Positions 17,608-25,338 of a stretch of DNA of 64,000 nucleotides are shown piece by piece. Position numbers and translations under genes: made by a program. Position 1 is the stretch's first letter. Each line of letters starts with the position of its first letter. This DNA is from Leucobacter sp. UCMA 4100 (lineage in GTDB: Bacteria > Actinomycetota > Actinomycetes > Actinomycetales > Microbacteriaceae): positions 1,038,514 to 1,102,513 of the forward strand of contig NZ_JAFEUS010000002.1 in NCBI RefSeq assembly GCF_027853335.1, in the 5' to 3' direction. Under the pieces are notes generated by a model that did no database searches, was not told the DNA's origin, and worked only from the letters and a program-made list of their open reading frames with translations.

Positions 17608-18804
17608 CTACTTGAACTCTTGTTCTTCTTCCGGCTGCTTTCTCGCCCAGTTCGCGGGCTTGTCGCTGCCATCCCAGACCTGAATCACGCCCCACGCGAC
17701 GGCCGTGATGGGCACCGAAAGCACCGCGCCGAGCACGCCGCCGAGCAGCGTACCAATGGTCAACGCGACCAAGATCACGAGCGGGTGCAGCTTCAGCGTG
17801 CGGCCCATGAGCACCGGCTGCAAGAAGTTGCCCTCGAGCTGGTTCACACCGATCACAATGGCGACGACGATGAGCGCGTCAACGAGGCCGTTCGACACGA
17901 GCGCGACGAGCGCCGCGAGAATGCCTGCGAGCGTCGCGCCAACGAGCGGAATGAATGAGAGGAAGAATACGAGCACGCCAAGCGGCAGCGCCAGGGGAAC
18001 CCCCACGATGGCGAGGCCGATACCGATACCGACGGCGTCAACCGCGGCAACGGTCGCCGTGCCTCGCACGTACGAGCCGAGCGTGCTCACGGCCTTGTCG
18101 CCCACGCGGTGCGCACGCTCACGCTGCGAGCCGCGGAACGGGCGGATCAGGAACAGCCAGATCTGCGGGCCGTCTTTCAGGAAGAAAAAGAGAATGACGA
18201 CCATGAGCACGAGGCTCGTGATGAATGAGGTCACGGCGCCGACGCCAGCGAGCGCTCCCGAACCGAACGAGGCACTCGTCACAAAGTCCATGACCGTGTC
18301 TTGGAAGTCTTTAATCTGCTGGTCGGTCGGGGCAAACGGCAGGTCCTGAACCCAGGCCATGACCTGCTCCCAGCCCTCGGTCGCCTGGTCGACGAGCTGG
18401 TCTGACTCCTCTTTCACAGCCCAGACCATGAGCCAGCCGACCATGCCGAACACACACACGACGACGGCCAGCACGATCAGGGTCGCGAGCAGGCTCGGCA
18501 CGCCCTTGCCGCGCATCCAGCGCATGACCGGGGCGAAGGCACTCGCGAAGATGAGCGCGAGCAGCACGGGAATCACGACCATCGTGAGCGCGTGCAGCCC
18601 AAAGATGAGGCCGAAGAGCAAGGTCACGATCACGATGGTTTGCACCGCGCGGGTCGCGAACACCCCAAAGCTGTCGGCCCACAGCGCCCCCACGCTCGGT
18701 TTCTTCTCGGTCACCTCTTGTGCCTCATTCGCGACATCTTTCACGGCCTGCTGCACCGCTGCGCGTTCGTGCCTCCGGCGCGACGCGCCCTTGCTCAACC
18801 ACAT
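17608..18804 (-). CDS. AI-2E family transporter (TqsA/PerM type)
   Basis: Integral membrane protein of 398 residues with about eight helices. The pattern of a hydrophobic pair at residues 50-100, a soluble helical stretch (VDQATEGWEQVMAWVQDLP), then LVLMVVILFFFLKDGPQI and a C-terminal PVLMGRTLKLHPLVILVALTIGTLLGGVLGAVLSVPITA block is diagnostic of the AI-2E/PerM exporter family. The ATG at 18804 is chosen because GGGGAGGAG lies 7 bp upstream. The actual substrate of most members is unknown. Confidence 0.92.
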   Translation of the reverse strand: MWLSKGASRRRHERAAVQQAVKDVANEAQEVTEKKPSVGALWADSFGVFATRAVQTIVIVTLLFGLIFGLHALTMVVIPVLLALIFASAFAPVMRWMRGKGVPSLLATLIVLAVVVCVFGMVGWLMVWAVKEESDQLVDQATEGWEQVMAWVQDLPFAPTDQQIKDFQDTVMDFVTSASFGSGALAGVGAVTSFITSLVLMVVILFFFLKDGPQIWLFLIRPFRGSQRERAHRVGDKAVSTLGSYVRGTATVAAVDAVGIGIGLAIVGVPLALPLGVLVFFLSFIPLVGATLAGILAALVALVSNGLVDALIVVAIVIGVNQLEGNFLQPVLMGRTLKLHPLVILVALTIGTLLGGVLGAVLSVPITAVAWGVIQVWDGSDKPANWARKQPEEEQEFK

Positions 18805-19036
18805 CCTGTGCTCCTCCCCTGCCCGAAACCTGGCCAGTATTTTGCCCATTATCGCGCATGTACGTGCGCGTTCGCAGGGCACCGAAGCAATGGTTACCGT
18901 TTCTTCACTCGCTTCCTTTTCTCAGAATGCGCTCACAACGGTTAGACTTTCCTACGTTTGTTTCACGCAACCGGACTCAAACGAGCAACGTGGCCCATCC
19001 TGAGCCGCGTAAGACAGTATTTCTGGAGTAACTCAC

Positions 19037-20488
19037 GTGTCTGCACCGACAGAACCAGCATCAGAGCAGCAGCTACAACGCGGCCTGCATAATCGCCACC
19101 TGCAACTCATCGCGATCGGCGGAGCCATTGGAACGGGGCTGTTCCTCGGCTCGGGCAAGGTCATCAGCCTGACCGGCCCGTCGATCCTCTTTATCTACGC
19201 CGTCATCGGCTGCATGATGTTCTTCATCATGCGAGCACTCGGCGAGATCCTGCTCTCGAACCTCAACTACAAGACCTTCGGCGACATCGCCAAAGACCTC
19301 ATCGGCCCAGGCGCGGGCTTTATCGTGTCGTGGACGTACTGGCTCACCTGGGTCGTCATCTGCGTCGCCGATATCGTCGCGATCACCGGCTACGTCACGT
19401 ACATTAACGCGTCGATTCCCACGTGGATCCCCGCCCTCGTCGCCGCTTTCGCCCTTCTCCTGCTCAATTTGCAGCCGGTCAAGTTCTTCGGCGAGTTCGA
19501 GTTCTGGTTCTCACTCATCAAGATCATCGCAATTCTCGCGCTCATCGTCACCGGTATCGTGCTGCTCGTCACGGGCTTCCATAACCCCGACACCGGCACC
19601 GCAGCCTCGCTGACGAACCTCTGGTCAGACGGCGGGCTCTTCCCGTTCGGTGCCTCAGGGTTCCTGCTCGGGTTCCAGCTCGGCATCTTCTCGTTCATTG
19701 GCGTCGAGCTCATCGGTACCGCTGCGGCCGAGACCGCCGATCCGCATAAAAACCTGCCGAAGGCAATCAACTCGATCGTGCTTCGCGTACTCATCTTCTA
19801 CATCGGCGCGCTCACCGTCATCATGGCAATCACGCCGTGGCGAGAACTCGACCCCGAGGCGAGCCCATTCGTCACGACCTTCGCCTACGCGGGCTTCGGC
19901 GTCGCGGCGATGGCGATCAACATCGTCGTGCTCACCTCGGCGGCCTCGAGCGCGAACTCGGGCTTCTACTCGGGCACCCGCATGATGTTCGCCCTCGCAA
20001 AAGACGGCCACTCGCCCAAGCGCTTCGGCATCGTCGACGAGCGTGGCGTGCCCCGCCAGGCCGTCTTCTTCTCGGCGGTGTTCCTCTTTACTGCGATCCC
20101 GCTGCTGCTCGCCGGCGACACCGTCATGGAGGCCTTCACCTTCGTCACCTCGGTCGCCTCGGCCTTCATCATCTTCATCTGGAGCATGATCGTCGTGAGC
20201 TACATTCGTTACTCGCGCATGCACCCCGAGCGCCACGAGGCCTCAAAGTTCAAGATGCCGCTGCACAAGATCATGCCGTGGGTCATTCTCGCGTTCTTCG
20301 CGTTCATCGCGTTCACGCTCCTGCTCGCCGAAGACACCCGCATGCCGCTGCTCTGCACCCCCGTCTGGTTCGCCATCATCATCACGATGTGGCAGTTGCG
20401 CAAGCGCAAGCTCACCCGCGAGGGCAGGCCACTCACGCAGGCCGTGACGCTGCCCGGCTACGGCGAGGACGAAGAGGGCAAGCACTAG
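19037..20488 (+). CDS. Amino acid permease (APC superfamily, AAT family)
   Basis: Amino-acid/proton symporter of 483 residues with twelve predicted helices. The N-terminal QLQRGLHNRHLQLIAIGGAIGTGLFLGSG motif and ELIGTAAAETADPHKNLPKAINSIVLRVLIFYIGAL are typical of the AAT family (GabP, AnsP, ProY, CycA relatives). The substrate cannot be fixed from sequence; D-serine/alanine/glycine or proline/GABA are the likeliest. It starts with GTG, preceded by CTGGAGT. Divergent from the AI-2E family gene with 232 bp between. Confidence 0.93.
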   Translation: MSAPTEPASEQQLQRGLHNRHLQLIAIGGAIGTGLFLGSGKVISLTGPSILFIYAVIGCMMFFIMRALGEILLSNLNYKTFGDIAKDLIGPGAGFIVSWTYWLTWVVICVADIVAITGYVTYINASIPTWIPALVAAFALLLLNLQPVKFFGEFEFWFSLIKIIAILALIVTGIVLLVTGFHNPDTGTAASLTNLWSDGGLFPFGASGFLLGFQLGIFSFIGVELIGTAAAETADPHKNLPKAINSIVLRVLIFYIGALTVIMAITPWRELDPEASPFVTTFAYAGFGVAAMAINIVVLTSAASSANSGFYSGTRMMFALAKDGHSPKRFGIVDERGVPRQAVFFSAVFLFTAIPLLLAGDTVMEAFTFVTSVASAFIIFIWSMIVVSYIRYSRMHPERHEASKFKMPLHKIMPWVILAFFAFIAFTLLLAEDTRMPLLCTPVWFAIIITMWQLRKRKLTREGRPLTQAVTLPGYGEDEEGKH

Positions 20489-20526
20489 TTGCTGCTGCGG
20501 CTGCGGCGCGCTCCTTGACGCGCGCT

Positions 20527-20579
20527 GCACACGATGCGGGGCCCCGGCGACTGGTTCGCTGGGGCCCGTTGCCGTGTGC
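20527..20579 (+). terminator. Long stem-loop downstream of the amino acid permease
   Basis: Outer arms GCACACG/CGTGTGC and inner arms GGGGCCCC/GGGGCCC form an extended interrupted stem 39 bp after the permease stop. There is no T run, but the position and stability suggest transcript end formation or stabilisation. Confidence 0.5.
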
Positions 20580-20605
20580 GGGAGTGTCTTCGGGCGTTAC
20601 CTGAC

Positions 20606-20672
20606 GGGGCTTGGCTGCGGGGCTTGGCGGCCGAGCGCTAGCCGTGAGGCTTGGCTTGCGGGGCTTGGCTGC
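20606..20672. repeat. Degenerate 13-bp repeat GGGGCTTGGCTGC, four copies
   Basis: Copies at 20606-20618, 20619-20631, 20646-20659 (one base longer) and 20660-20672, with one or two mismatches each. The tract sits in the convergent intergenic gap between the permease and the acetyltransferase and is non-coding. Confidence 0.7.
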
Positions 20673-20699
20673 GCGCACGCTCGCGCTTCTCGGCCGGGA

Positions 20700-21182
20700 T
20701 CAAGCGCGAACCGGGTCGCGACGCATCGGCACGTGGGCAATCCCGTCTTCGAGAAACGTTTCGCCGTCGCGCACGAAACCGTAGCGGCCGTACCAGCCCT
20801 CGAGCGGTTCCTGTGCGTCGAGCACGATGGGCAGCGCGGTTTCCTGCGAGGGCGCTTCGGGGGTCGCCGTCTCAAGGGTCGTCGCTTCGAGGGAGAACTC
20901 GAGCATGCGGCCGGCAACGCCCAGGCCCCGAACGCTCGGGTGTGCTGCGACTCGGCCGATCCGCAGGGCTTCAGGGTCGCGCAGAATGCGCAGCGTCGCG
21001 ACGAGCGTTCCGCACTCGGTCACCCACACCTGTTTACTCTCGGGCTCGAGGTCGCGCCCATCGAGCTCCGGGTAGGCGCATGCTTGTTCAACGACAAAAA
21101 TGTCGGTGCGCAGCCGCAGGACCTCGTACAGGGTCTCGGGAGTCATACTGCTCAGGTGACCGATGTGCATCTCGTAAGTCAT
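20700..21182 (-). CDS. GNAT family N-acetyltransferase, ElaA-like
   Basis: Acetyltransferase of 160 residues of the ElaA type. The block LYEVLRLRTDIFVVEQACAYPELDGRDLE is characteristic of ElaA, and IGRVAAHPSVRGLGVAGRML is the acetyl-CoA-binding motif A (R-x-x-G-x-G/A). EGWYGRYGFVRDGETFLEDGIAHVPM is the C-terminal motif. An 18-residue Thr/Glu/Pro-rich insert (about 107-124) between motif A and the last strand is unusual and probably a surface loop. Substrate unknown. Confidence 0.88.
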   Translation of the reverse strand: MTYEMHIGHLSSMTPETLYEVLRLRTDIFVVEQACAYPELDGRDLEPESKQVWVTECGTLVATLRILRDPEALRIGRVAAHPSVRGLGVAGRMLEFSLEATTLETATPEAPSQETALPIVLDAQEPLEGWYGRYGFVRDGETFLEDGIAHVPMRRDPVRA

Positions 21183-21333
21183 ATCTCTGTTGTAGCAGTG
21201 CGCGGGGTCGGGAGCGAGTAGCCGCCCTGTCGGGGCACGGTTTCTCGGAGTTTCCCGGACTTTCTCGACTTTCTCCCGGTTACTCGCTACGTTTCTCGCG
21301 CGCCGGCCCTCGCCCAGGCTTCAAGCCCGCCGC

Positions 21334-22625
21334 GTGGTCAAAAAGTGTCGATTCTGCTCCGCGGGTTCTAACGGTGGTTGCAACACCCGAGACAATACAA
21401 GGGTGGACACTGACATGAAGTTCTCAAGGAACATGCTTGCTGAGCATGTGAACACGATCTGGGATATGCGAGCTGCTGGCTTCACCGCACGAGAGATTGG
21501 TGAACGGGTAGACAAGAGCGAAGCCGCGATCTTGTCACATATTCATTCGCAGGGCGGGGTGAGACCCCGAAGAGTAGCCCGGGTGTCGTCGTTATCGTTC
21601 GAGGAGCGTATCGAGATTCAGGCGTTATGGACGGCAAAGGCTGGGATTCGTGAGATCGCGAGGAAGTTGGGGCGTGCCCCGTCAACAGTGAGTCGTGAGA
21701 TTCGGCGGAACGCGTTCTTTTCTTCTGAACGGGCTCGTAGGCCGAGGTATCGGGCAACACAGGCACAATCGCAAACGTTTCAGCGCGCCCGCAGACCGAA
21801 ACCGTCGAAGCTGGTAACGAATCCGCGGTTACGGCGTTTTGTGGAGGCTGAACTATCGTTGAAGCGGTCACCGGAACAGGTTGTGGGCAGGCTACAGCGC
21901 GAGTTTCCGGATCAGCCGGAGATGCGAGTGTCACACGAAACGATCTATCAAGCGATCTATCTCCTTGCCAGGGGTGGGCTCAAACGCGAGCTTGAGGTTC
22001 GGGTTCGTACGGGGAGGAAGATCCGACACAGTCACCGTTCTGGCCAGTCTAGGCAGGGCCGAATTGCTGGGATGGTGAACATTGTTGACCGTCCCGCAGA
22101 AGCACTTGATCGGGCTGTTCCTGGGCATTGGGAAGGTGACTTAATTATCGGGAAAGATGGCAAGAGCGCTATCGGGACGGTCGTTGAACGCCACTCGAAC
22201 TATCTATTCCTTGTTTGGTTAGACCCCTCGTTACCGCGGGTAGAAGCAGTCACTGAGGGGCTTATCGCGAAGATGAAAGAGTTACCTGATGTGCTTCGTC
22301 GGACTCTCACCTGGGACCAGGGCAAAGAGATGAGTAAGCATCAAGAAGTCGCTATGGGAGCTGATATTGATGTGTTCTTTTGCGACCCGCACTCGCCCTG
22401 GCAGCGGCCGACGAATGAGAACACGAATGGGTTACTGCGGGAGTATTTCCCCAAGGGCACTGATCTGAGTGTGTTCAGTCAGGCAGATCTCGATTATGTT
22501 GAGTGGGAGATGAACGACCGGCCCCGGAAACGGTTAGCGTTCGCGAAGCCGGCCGAGGTCATCGAAGAGATACTGTTGCGCTGACCGCTAGAAACCGCCT
22601 CGAATTTTCGACACTTTTTGACCAC
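21334..22625 (+). mobile_element. IS30-family insertion sequence, complete
   Basis: An element of about 1.29 kb bounded by inverted repeats. The outer 18 bp (GTGGTCAAAAAGTGTCGA at 21334 and its complement ending at 22625) match perfectly, and the similarity continues imperfectly for about 42 bp. It encloses a single intact transposase. No convincing target-site duplication is visible at either possible boundary, so the exact ends are uncertain by one or two bases. Its base composition is less GC-rich than the flanks. It lies about 310 bp beyond the 3' end of tRNA-Ser. Confidence 0.88.
21415..22584 (+). CDS. IS30 family transposase
   Basis: DDE transposase of about 389 residues. The N-terminal part has a helix-turn-helix (RAAGFTAREIGERVDKSEAAILSHI) and a second one typical of IS30 (LSFEERIEIQALWTAKAGIREIARKLGRAPSTVSREIRRN). 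The catalytic triad is visible as Asp in GHWEGDLIIG, Asp in LTWDQGKEM and Glu in NENTNGLLREYFPKGTDL. The ATG at 21415 is chosen; GTG at 21403 is an in-frame alternative. The frame shows no interruption, so the element may be active. Confidence 0.93.
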   Translation: MKFSRNMLAEHVNTIWDMRAAGFTAREIGERVDKSEAAILSHIHSQGGVRPRRVARVSSLSFEERIEIQALWTAKAGIREIARKLGRAPSTVSREIRRNAFFSSERARRPRYRATQAQSQTFQRARRPKPSKLVTNPRLRRFVEAELSLKRSPEQVVGRLQREFPDQPEMRVSHETIYQAIYLLARGGLKRELEVRVRTGRKIRHSHRSGQSRQGRIAGMVNIVDRPAEALDRAVPGHWEGDLIIGKDGKSAIGTVVERHSNYLFLVWLDPSLPRVEAVTEGLIAKMKELPDVLRRTLTWDQGKEMSKHQEVAMGADIDVFFCDPHSPWQRPTNENTNGLLREYFPKGTDLSVFSQADLDYVEWEMNDRPRKRLAFAKPAEVIEEILLR

Positions 22626-22891
22626 ACGAAGGAAGAAAGTGACCACACGGTGCACGGGTAGCCCTGCGAGGGGAGAATCTCGAGGGTGGCGTTCGGATAT
22701 CGAACCCCTGGTCGAGAAAGCGCACAGTTTGAGCACACGAAGGGACCGCACGCACCCGAGCTCTCCCTCAGGACGGTGACCGGGGCTAGGAGGCAGGGCT
22801 CTCGCACACTTGCACCTGCCCCGCACCTAACAGCCACCAGTACACCTGCAGTACATAAGCAAGCACAGAAGTGAAGCACCCACAAAGAGCG
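22626..22891. other. Gene-free stretch between the IS30 copy and the tRNA-Ser terminator
   Basis: No gene is supported. Open frames on the minus strand give Cys/Arg/Ser-rich low-quality products. The only structure is short direct repeats: TGACCACACG at about 22619 and again at about 22640, and CACACGAAGG at about 22624 and 22735. This could be scar DNA of earlier insertions beside the tRNA. Confidence 0.5.
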
Positions 22892-22933
22892 AAAAAGCCC
22901 CAAATCCCGCGCAACGAGCGCGAGCTTTGGGGC
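22892..22933 (-). terminator. Rho-independent terminator of tRNA-Ser
   Basis: On the minus strand the arms GCCCCAAA and TTTGGGGC, extended by a GC-rich inner stem (CTCGCGC/GCGCGGG) with loop TCGTT, are followed by TTTTT. It begins 6 bp after the tRNA 3' end. Confidence 0.85.
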
Positions 22934-22938
22934 CACCG

Positions 22939-23023
22939 CGGAGGATGAGGGATTTGAACCCTCGAGGGCGTGAACCCAACACGCGTTCCAGGCGTGCGCC
23001 ATAGGCCGCTAGGCGAATCCTCC
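22939..23023 (-). tRNA. tRNA-Ser (anticodon GGA)
   Basis: Minus-strand tRNA of 85 nt. The acceptor arms GGAGGAT/ATCCTCC pair over 7 bp with discriminator G, as expected for serine. The anticodon arm is CACGC-CTGGAAC-GCGTG with anticodon GGA, the T arm is GAGGGTTCAAATCCCTC, and a long variable arm (class II) lies between them. CCA is not encoded. A TACTAT -10-like box lies about 30 bp upstream at 23052-23057. Confidence 0.95.
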
Positions 23024-23334
23024 CGAACCGATGCGAGCACCGGTACCTGAGCCATAGTACCCGATCGGCAAGCGCCCTGTCTGGGCCGCGCGTCAAGGGC
23101 CGCAAGCAGGCACCGAGCCGGGCACCGAAGCCGGCCGCGAAGCCACCGATGCCAGCGTGGAAACAGCCAAACGAGCACGGGGCCGGCAATTCGGGTAAGA
23201 TAGTGAGGTCGCAATGCATGCGGCCAAACCCTGTGAGTTTCATCGACAACTTGCTTTATAACGGTACGGTAACGCATACTAGGGAAGGTTCAATTTACTT
23301 GGACTTTTCTTGTTGGCAACCGAAGGAACAACTT
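23024..23334. other. Upstream region of tRNA-Ser and of the CHAP-like gene
   Basis: Divergent promoter region without a supported gene. The tRNA promoter is on the minus strand near 23052-23080. On the plus strand TTGCTT (23251-23256) and CATACT (23275-23280), 18 bp apart, make a plausible promoter for the secreted protein at 23335. From about 23210 the DNA becomes clearly more AT-rich than the surrounding sequence. Confidence 0.5.
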
Positions 23335-23964
23335 TTGAAGCAACAGACTGGTAAGACATTCATTGTCTCCCTCGTCTCACTACTGACGGTTTCTCTCGGC
23401 GCTACACCAGCTCTCGCTTCTCCCATGGAGCCAGCAACGAGCGCTGAGGTGCTCGCATCAATCGGCCAACAGCTCAACACCGAGGCGTCGCTCACGCAGT
23501 CACACGACCTCGAGACCATGCTTGAAGTTGTCGACATCGATTCAGCCCCAAGCCACGGCTACAACGTCGAAGCGACGATCGCAGCGGCAGAGGCAGAGAT
23601 CGGCACGAGCCGCCCCACCGGCTGGAGCCAGCCAGGCGAATGCATCATTTCAGCGAAGCGCTGGGTGCACGCAGGCGGCGGCCAGTGGACCGGCAGCGGA
23701 TCACCCGTTTCAAACTATGTTGGCGCAGCTCGCCTCACTCTCGACATGGTCGAGCCCGGCGACATCATCCAGTACGAAAACCTGCAGGCCCCCAACGCGT
23801 GGGTCATGGGCGTTCACACCGTGCTCGTTACCGAGGTCAACGATGACGGCACCTTCACGATCATCGAGTCGAACAACCCATACGGTTCAGGTCTTGTGAC
23901 GAAGAAAGAGAACTGGACTCCGATTCCTCCGGCAGGCTTCCAGGCCGTGCCCTGGCGCTTCTAG
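23335..23964 (+). CDS. Secreted CHAP/NlpC-P60-like amidase domain protein
   Basis: Exported protein of about 209 residues. The start is taken as TTG at 23335, with GAAGGA 8 bp upstream; this gives a normal Sec signal peptide (basic KQQTGK, hydrophobic FIVSLVSLLTVSLG, cleavage after PALA). The mature part has a short helical region and then a CHAP-like fold: Cys in GECIISAKRWV, His in GVHTVLVTEV and an Asn/Glu in IIESNNP would make the Cys-His-Asn/Glu catalytic set of cell-wall amidases. EPGDIIQYEN is typical of the central strand. The target is probably peptidoglycan (inference). Extending the frame to 23149 adds sequence without a signal peptide. Confidence 0.75.
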   Translation: MKQQTGKTFIVSLVSLLTVSLGATPALASPMEPATSAEVLASIGQQLNTEASLTQSHDLETMLEVVDIDSAPSHGYNVEATIAAAEAEIGTSRPTGWSQPGECIISAKRWVHAGGGQWTGSGSPVSNYVGAARLTLDMVEPGDIIQYENLQAPNAWVMGVHTVLVTEVNDDGTFTIIESNNPYGSGLVTKKENWTPIPPAGFQAVPWRF

Positions 23965-23992
23965 GCCGCTTCCGTTTCTCACGCAGGCGGCA

Positions 23993-24088
23993 GCGCCTAA
24001 GCTGTGTAGCGCCTAAGCCGCACAGCGCCTGAGCCGCGCAACACCTGAAACGCGCAGCACTTGAGCCGCGCAGCACTTGAGCCGCGCA
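23993..24088. repeat. 16-bp tandem repeat, six copies
   Basis: Six contiguous 16-bp units between two convergent genes, consensus GC(G/A)C(C/T)TGAGCCGCGCA. The last two copies (24057-24072, 24073-24088) are identical and the first ones are the most diverged. A partial seventh unit (GCGCC) runs into the end of the glycosyltransferase gene. Non-coding. Confidence 0.9.
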
Positions 24089-24094
24089 GCGCCG

Positions 24095-25333
24095 CTAAAC
24101 GCCTTCGCATACCGCCCGGTACAGCTCGAGCATCTCTTCGGTGCGGCTTGACTGGCGCATGCCCTCGGTGAGCAGCTCAGGCACGCGTGTCGCGCCCGGG
24201 GCGCCAGCGGCGATCTCTGCCACGGCGGTCGTGAGAACCGCGGCGAGCTCTGGGGCCGATCCGCTGGGTTCGATCCACGCCGGGGCAACGTCGACCGCAG
24301 ACGCAATGTTGGCGTCGCAGAAAATCGTCGGGGTGCCGAGGAGCGCGGCTTCGTAGGGGGTCATTCCCTGGGTTTCGAAGCCCCGCGAGGTTTGCACGAG
24401 CACGTCGGCACGATAGATCTCGGCGAGCGTTTGCGCATGCGAGAGGGCACCTGTGAAGGTCACGAGATCTCCCAGCGAGTGCTCACGCACAAAGCGCACC
24501 GCCTGGTCGTACTGCAGGCCCGCGCCCACGACCACGAGGTGCGCACGGCCACCCGCCGCAACAAACATGCTGAAGGCCTCAAGCATTTCAGTGAGACGCT
24601 TCTCGGGGCTCATGCGCCCGCACCACAGCACGCGCACGCCCGGGCCGCGCGAGAAGCCCTCGGCCTTGACCTCGTCGATGAGGTCATCGTGCACCCCGGT
24701 CGCGATGATCGCGAAGGGGCCGGGAACGCCAGCGCGCTCAAGGTCGCCCGCGAAGTGTCGCGAGGGCGCCACGACCGCGTTTGAGTCGGCGGCGAGCTGC
24801 GCGAGGTAGGCCCAGCCTCCGCGGGGTTTCGGGTGACGAGCGGTCGCGGCGTCACGGCCCGGCCAGCGGGGCCTGCCCAGCACGCAGCGTCGCACCGCGC
24901 GCAACGCCCAGAACACCGCGGGCGCGAAGGGCGTCACGGCCCGCGTTCCGGCGTCAAGATTATTGTGCATCGTGTTGACCGCGCGCACGTTCAACCGTCT
25001 CGCAAGCTGGTAGCCGATGAGCGCACCCCAAAAGTCGCCTTGCACGTGCACGAGGGTGACGGGAGGCAAGGATTCGAGGCGCGCGAGCACCCGTAGCACC
25101 GAGGCGCGCCCCGGCCAGCTCGCGCCGTAGCTTTTGTCGCGCGTGATGGGCATTGCTGGGAGTTCAATGACGCCTGGCGTCGTGGTCTTCGCCGTTCCCG
25201 GGTTCAGGAGCCTTGGCGCGACAATCGTGACGCGGTGCCCGGCGCGTTCGAGAAAGGTCTGTTGCACCCGAATCGACACCTGAGCGCCCCCGATGGTGTC
25301 GGGGTGCTGGTCGGTGACGATCAGAATGTGCAC
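24095..25333 (-). CDS. Glycosyltransferase family 4 protein
   Basis: GT-B fold glycosyltransferase of 412 residues. The N-terminal half opens MHILIVTDQHPDTIGGAQVSIRVQ with the GG motif of GT4 acceptor domains and later VNTMHNNLDAGTR. The C-terminal half has the donor-binding VLWCGRMSPEKRLTEMLEAF and the E-x7-E type region FETQGMTPYEAALLGTP. An insert at about 148-180 is rich in Arg/Pro/Gly. Stop and start of the neighbouring GT4 gene are 5 bp apart, so the two are one transcription unit. The acceptor may be a membrane glycolipid or polyprenol (inference). Confidence 0.88.
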   Translation of the reverse strand: MHILIVTDQHPDTIGGAQVSIRVQQTFLERAGHRVTIVAPRLLNPGTAKTTTPGVIELPAMPITRDKSYGASWPGRASVLRVLARLESLPPVTLVHVQGDFWGALIGYQLARRLNVRAVNTMHNNLDAGTRAVTPFAPAVFWALRAVRRCVLGRPRWPGRDAATARHPKPRGGWAYLAQLAADSNAVVAPSRHFAGDLERAGVPGPFAIIATGVHDDLIDEVKAEGFSRGPGVRVLWCGRMSPEKRLTEMLEAFSMFVAAGGRAHLVVVGAGLQYDQAVRFVREHSLGDLVTFTGALSHAQTLAEIYRADVLVQTSRGFETQGMTPYEAALLGTPTIFCDANIASAVDVAPAWIEPSGSAPELAAVLTTAVAEIAAGAPGATRVPELLTEGMRQSSRTEEMLELYRAVCEGV

Positions 25334-25338
25334 GGGCG

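Noticed and set aside
21326-22632. Target-site duplication of the IS30 copy
   Set aside because: No 2-3 bp direct repeat is found at any of the plausible ends; the duplication is absent, mutated or the ends are off by a base.
22559-23277. Minus-strand frames overlapping tRNA-Ser and the IS30 end
   Set aside because: They run through a tRNA and its terminator and have Cys/Arg/Ser-rich low-quality products.
23993-24088. Possible CRISPR array
   Set aside because: The units are contiguous 16-bp repeats with no spacers and there are no cas genes.
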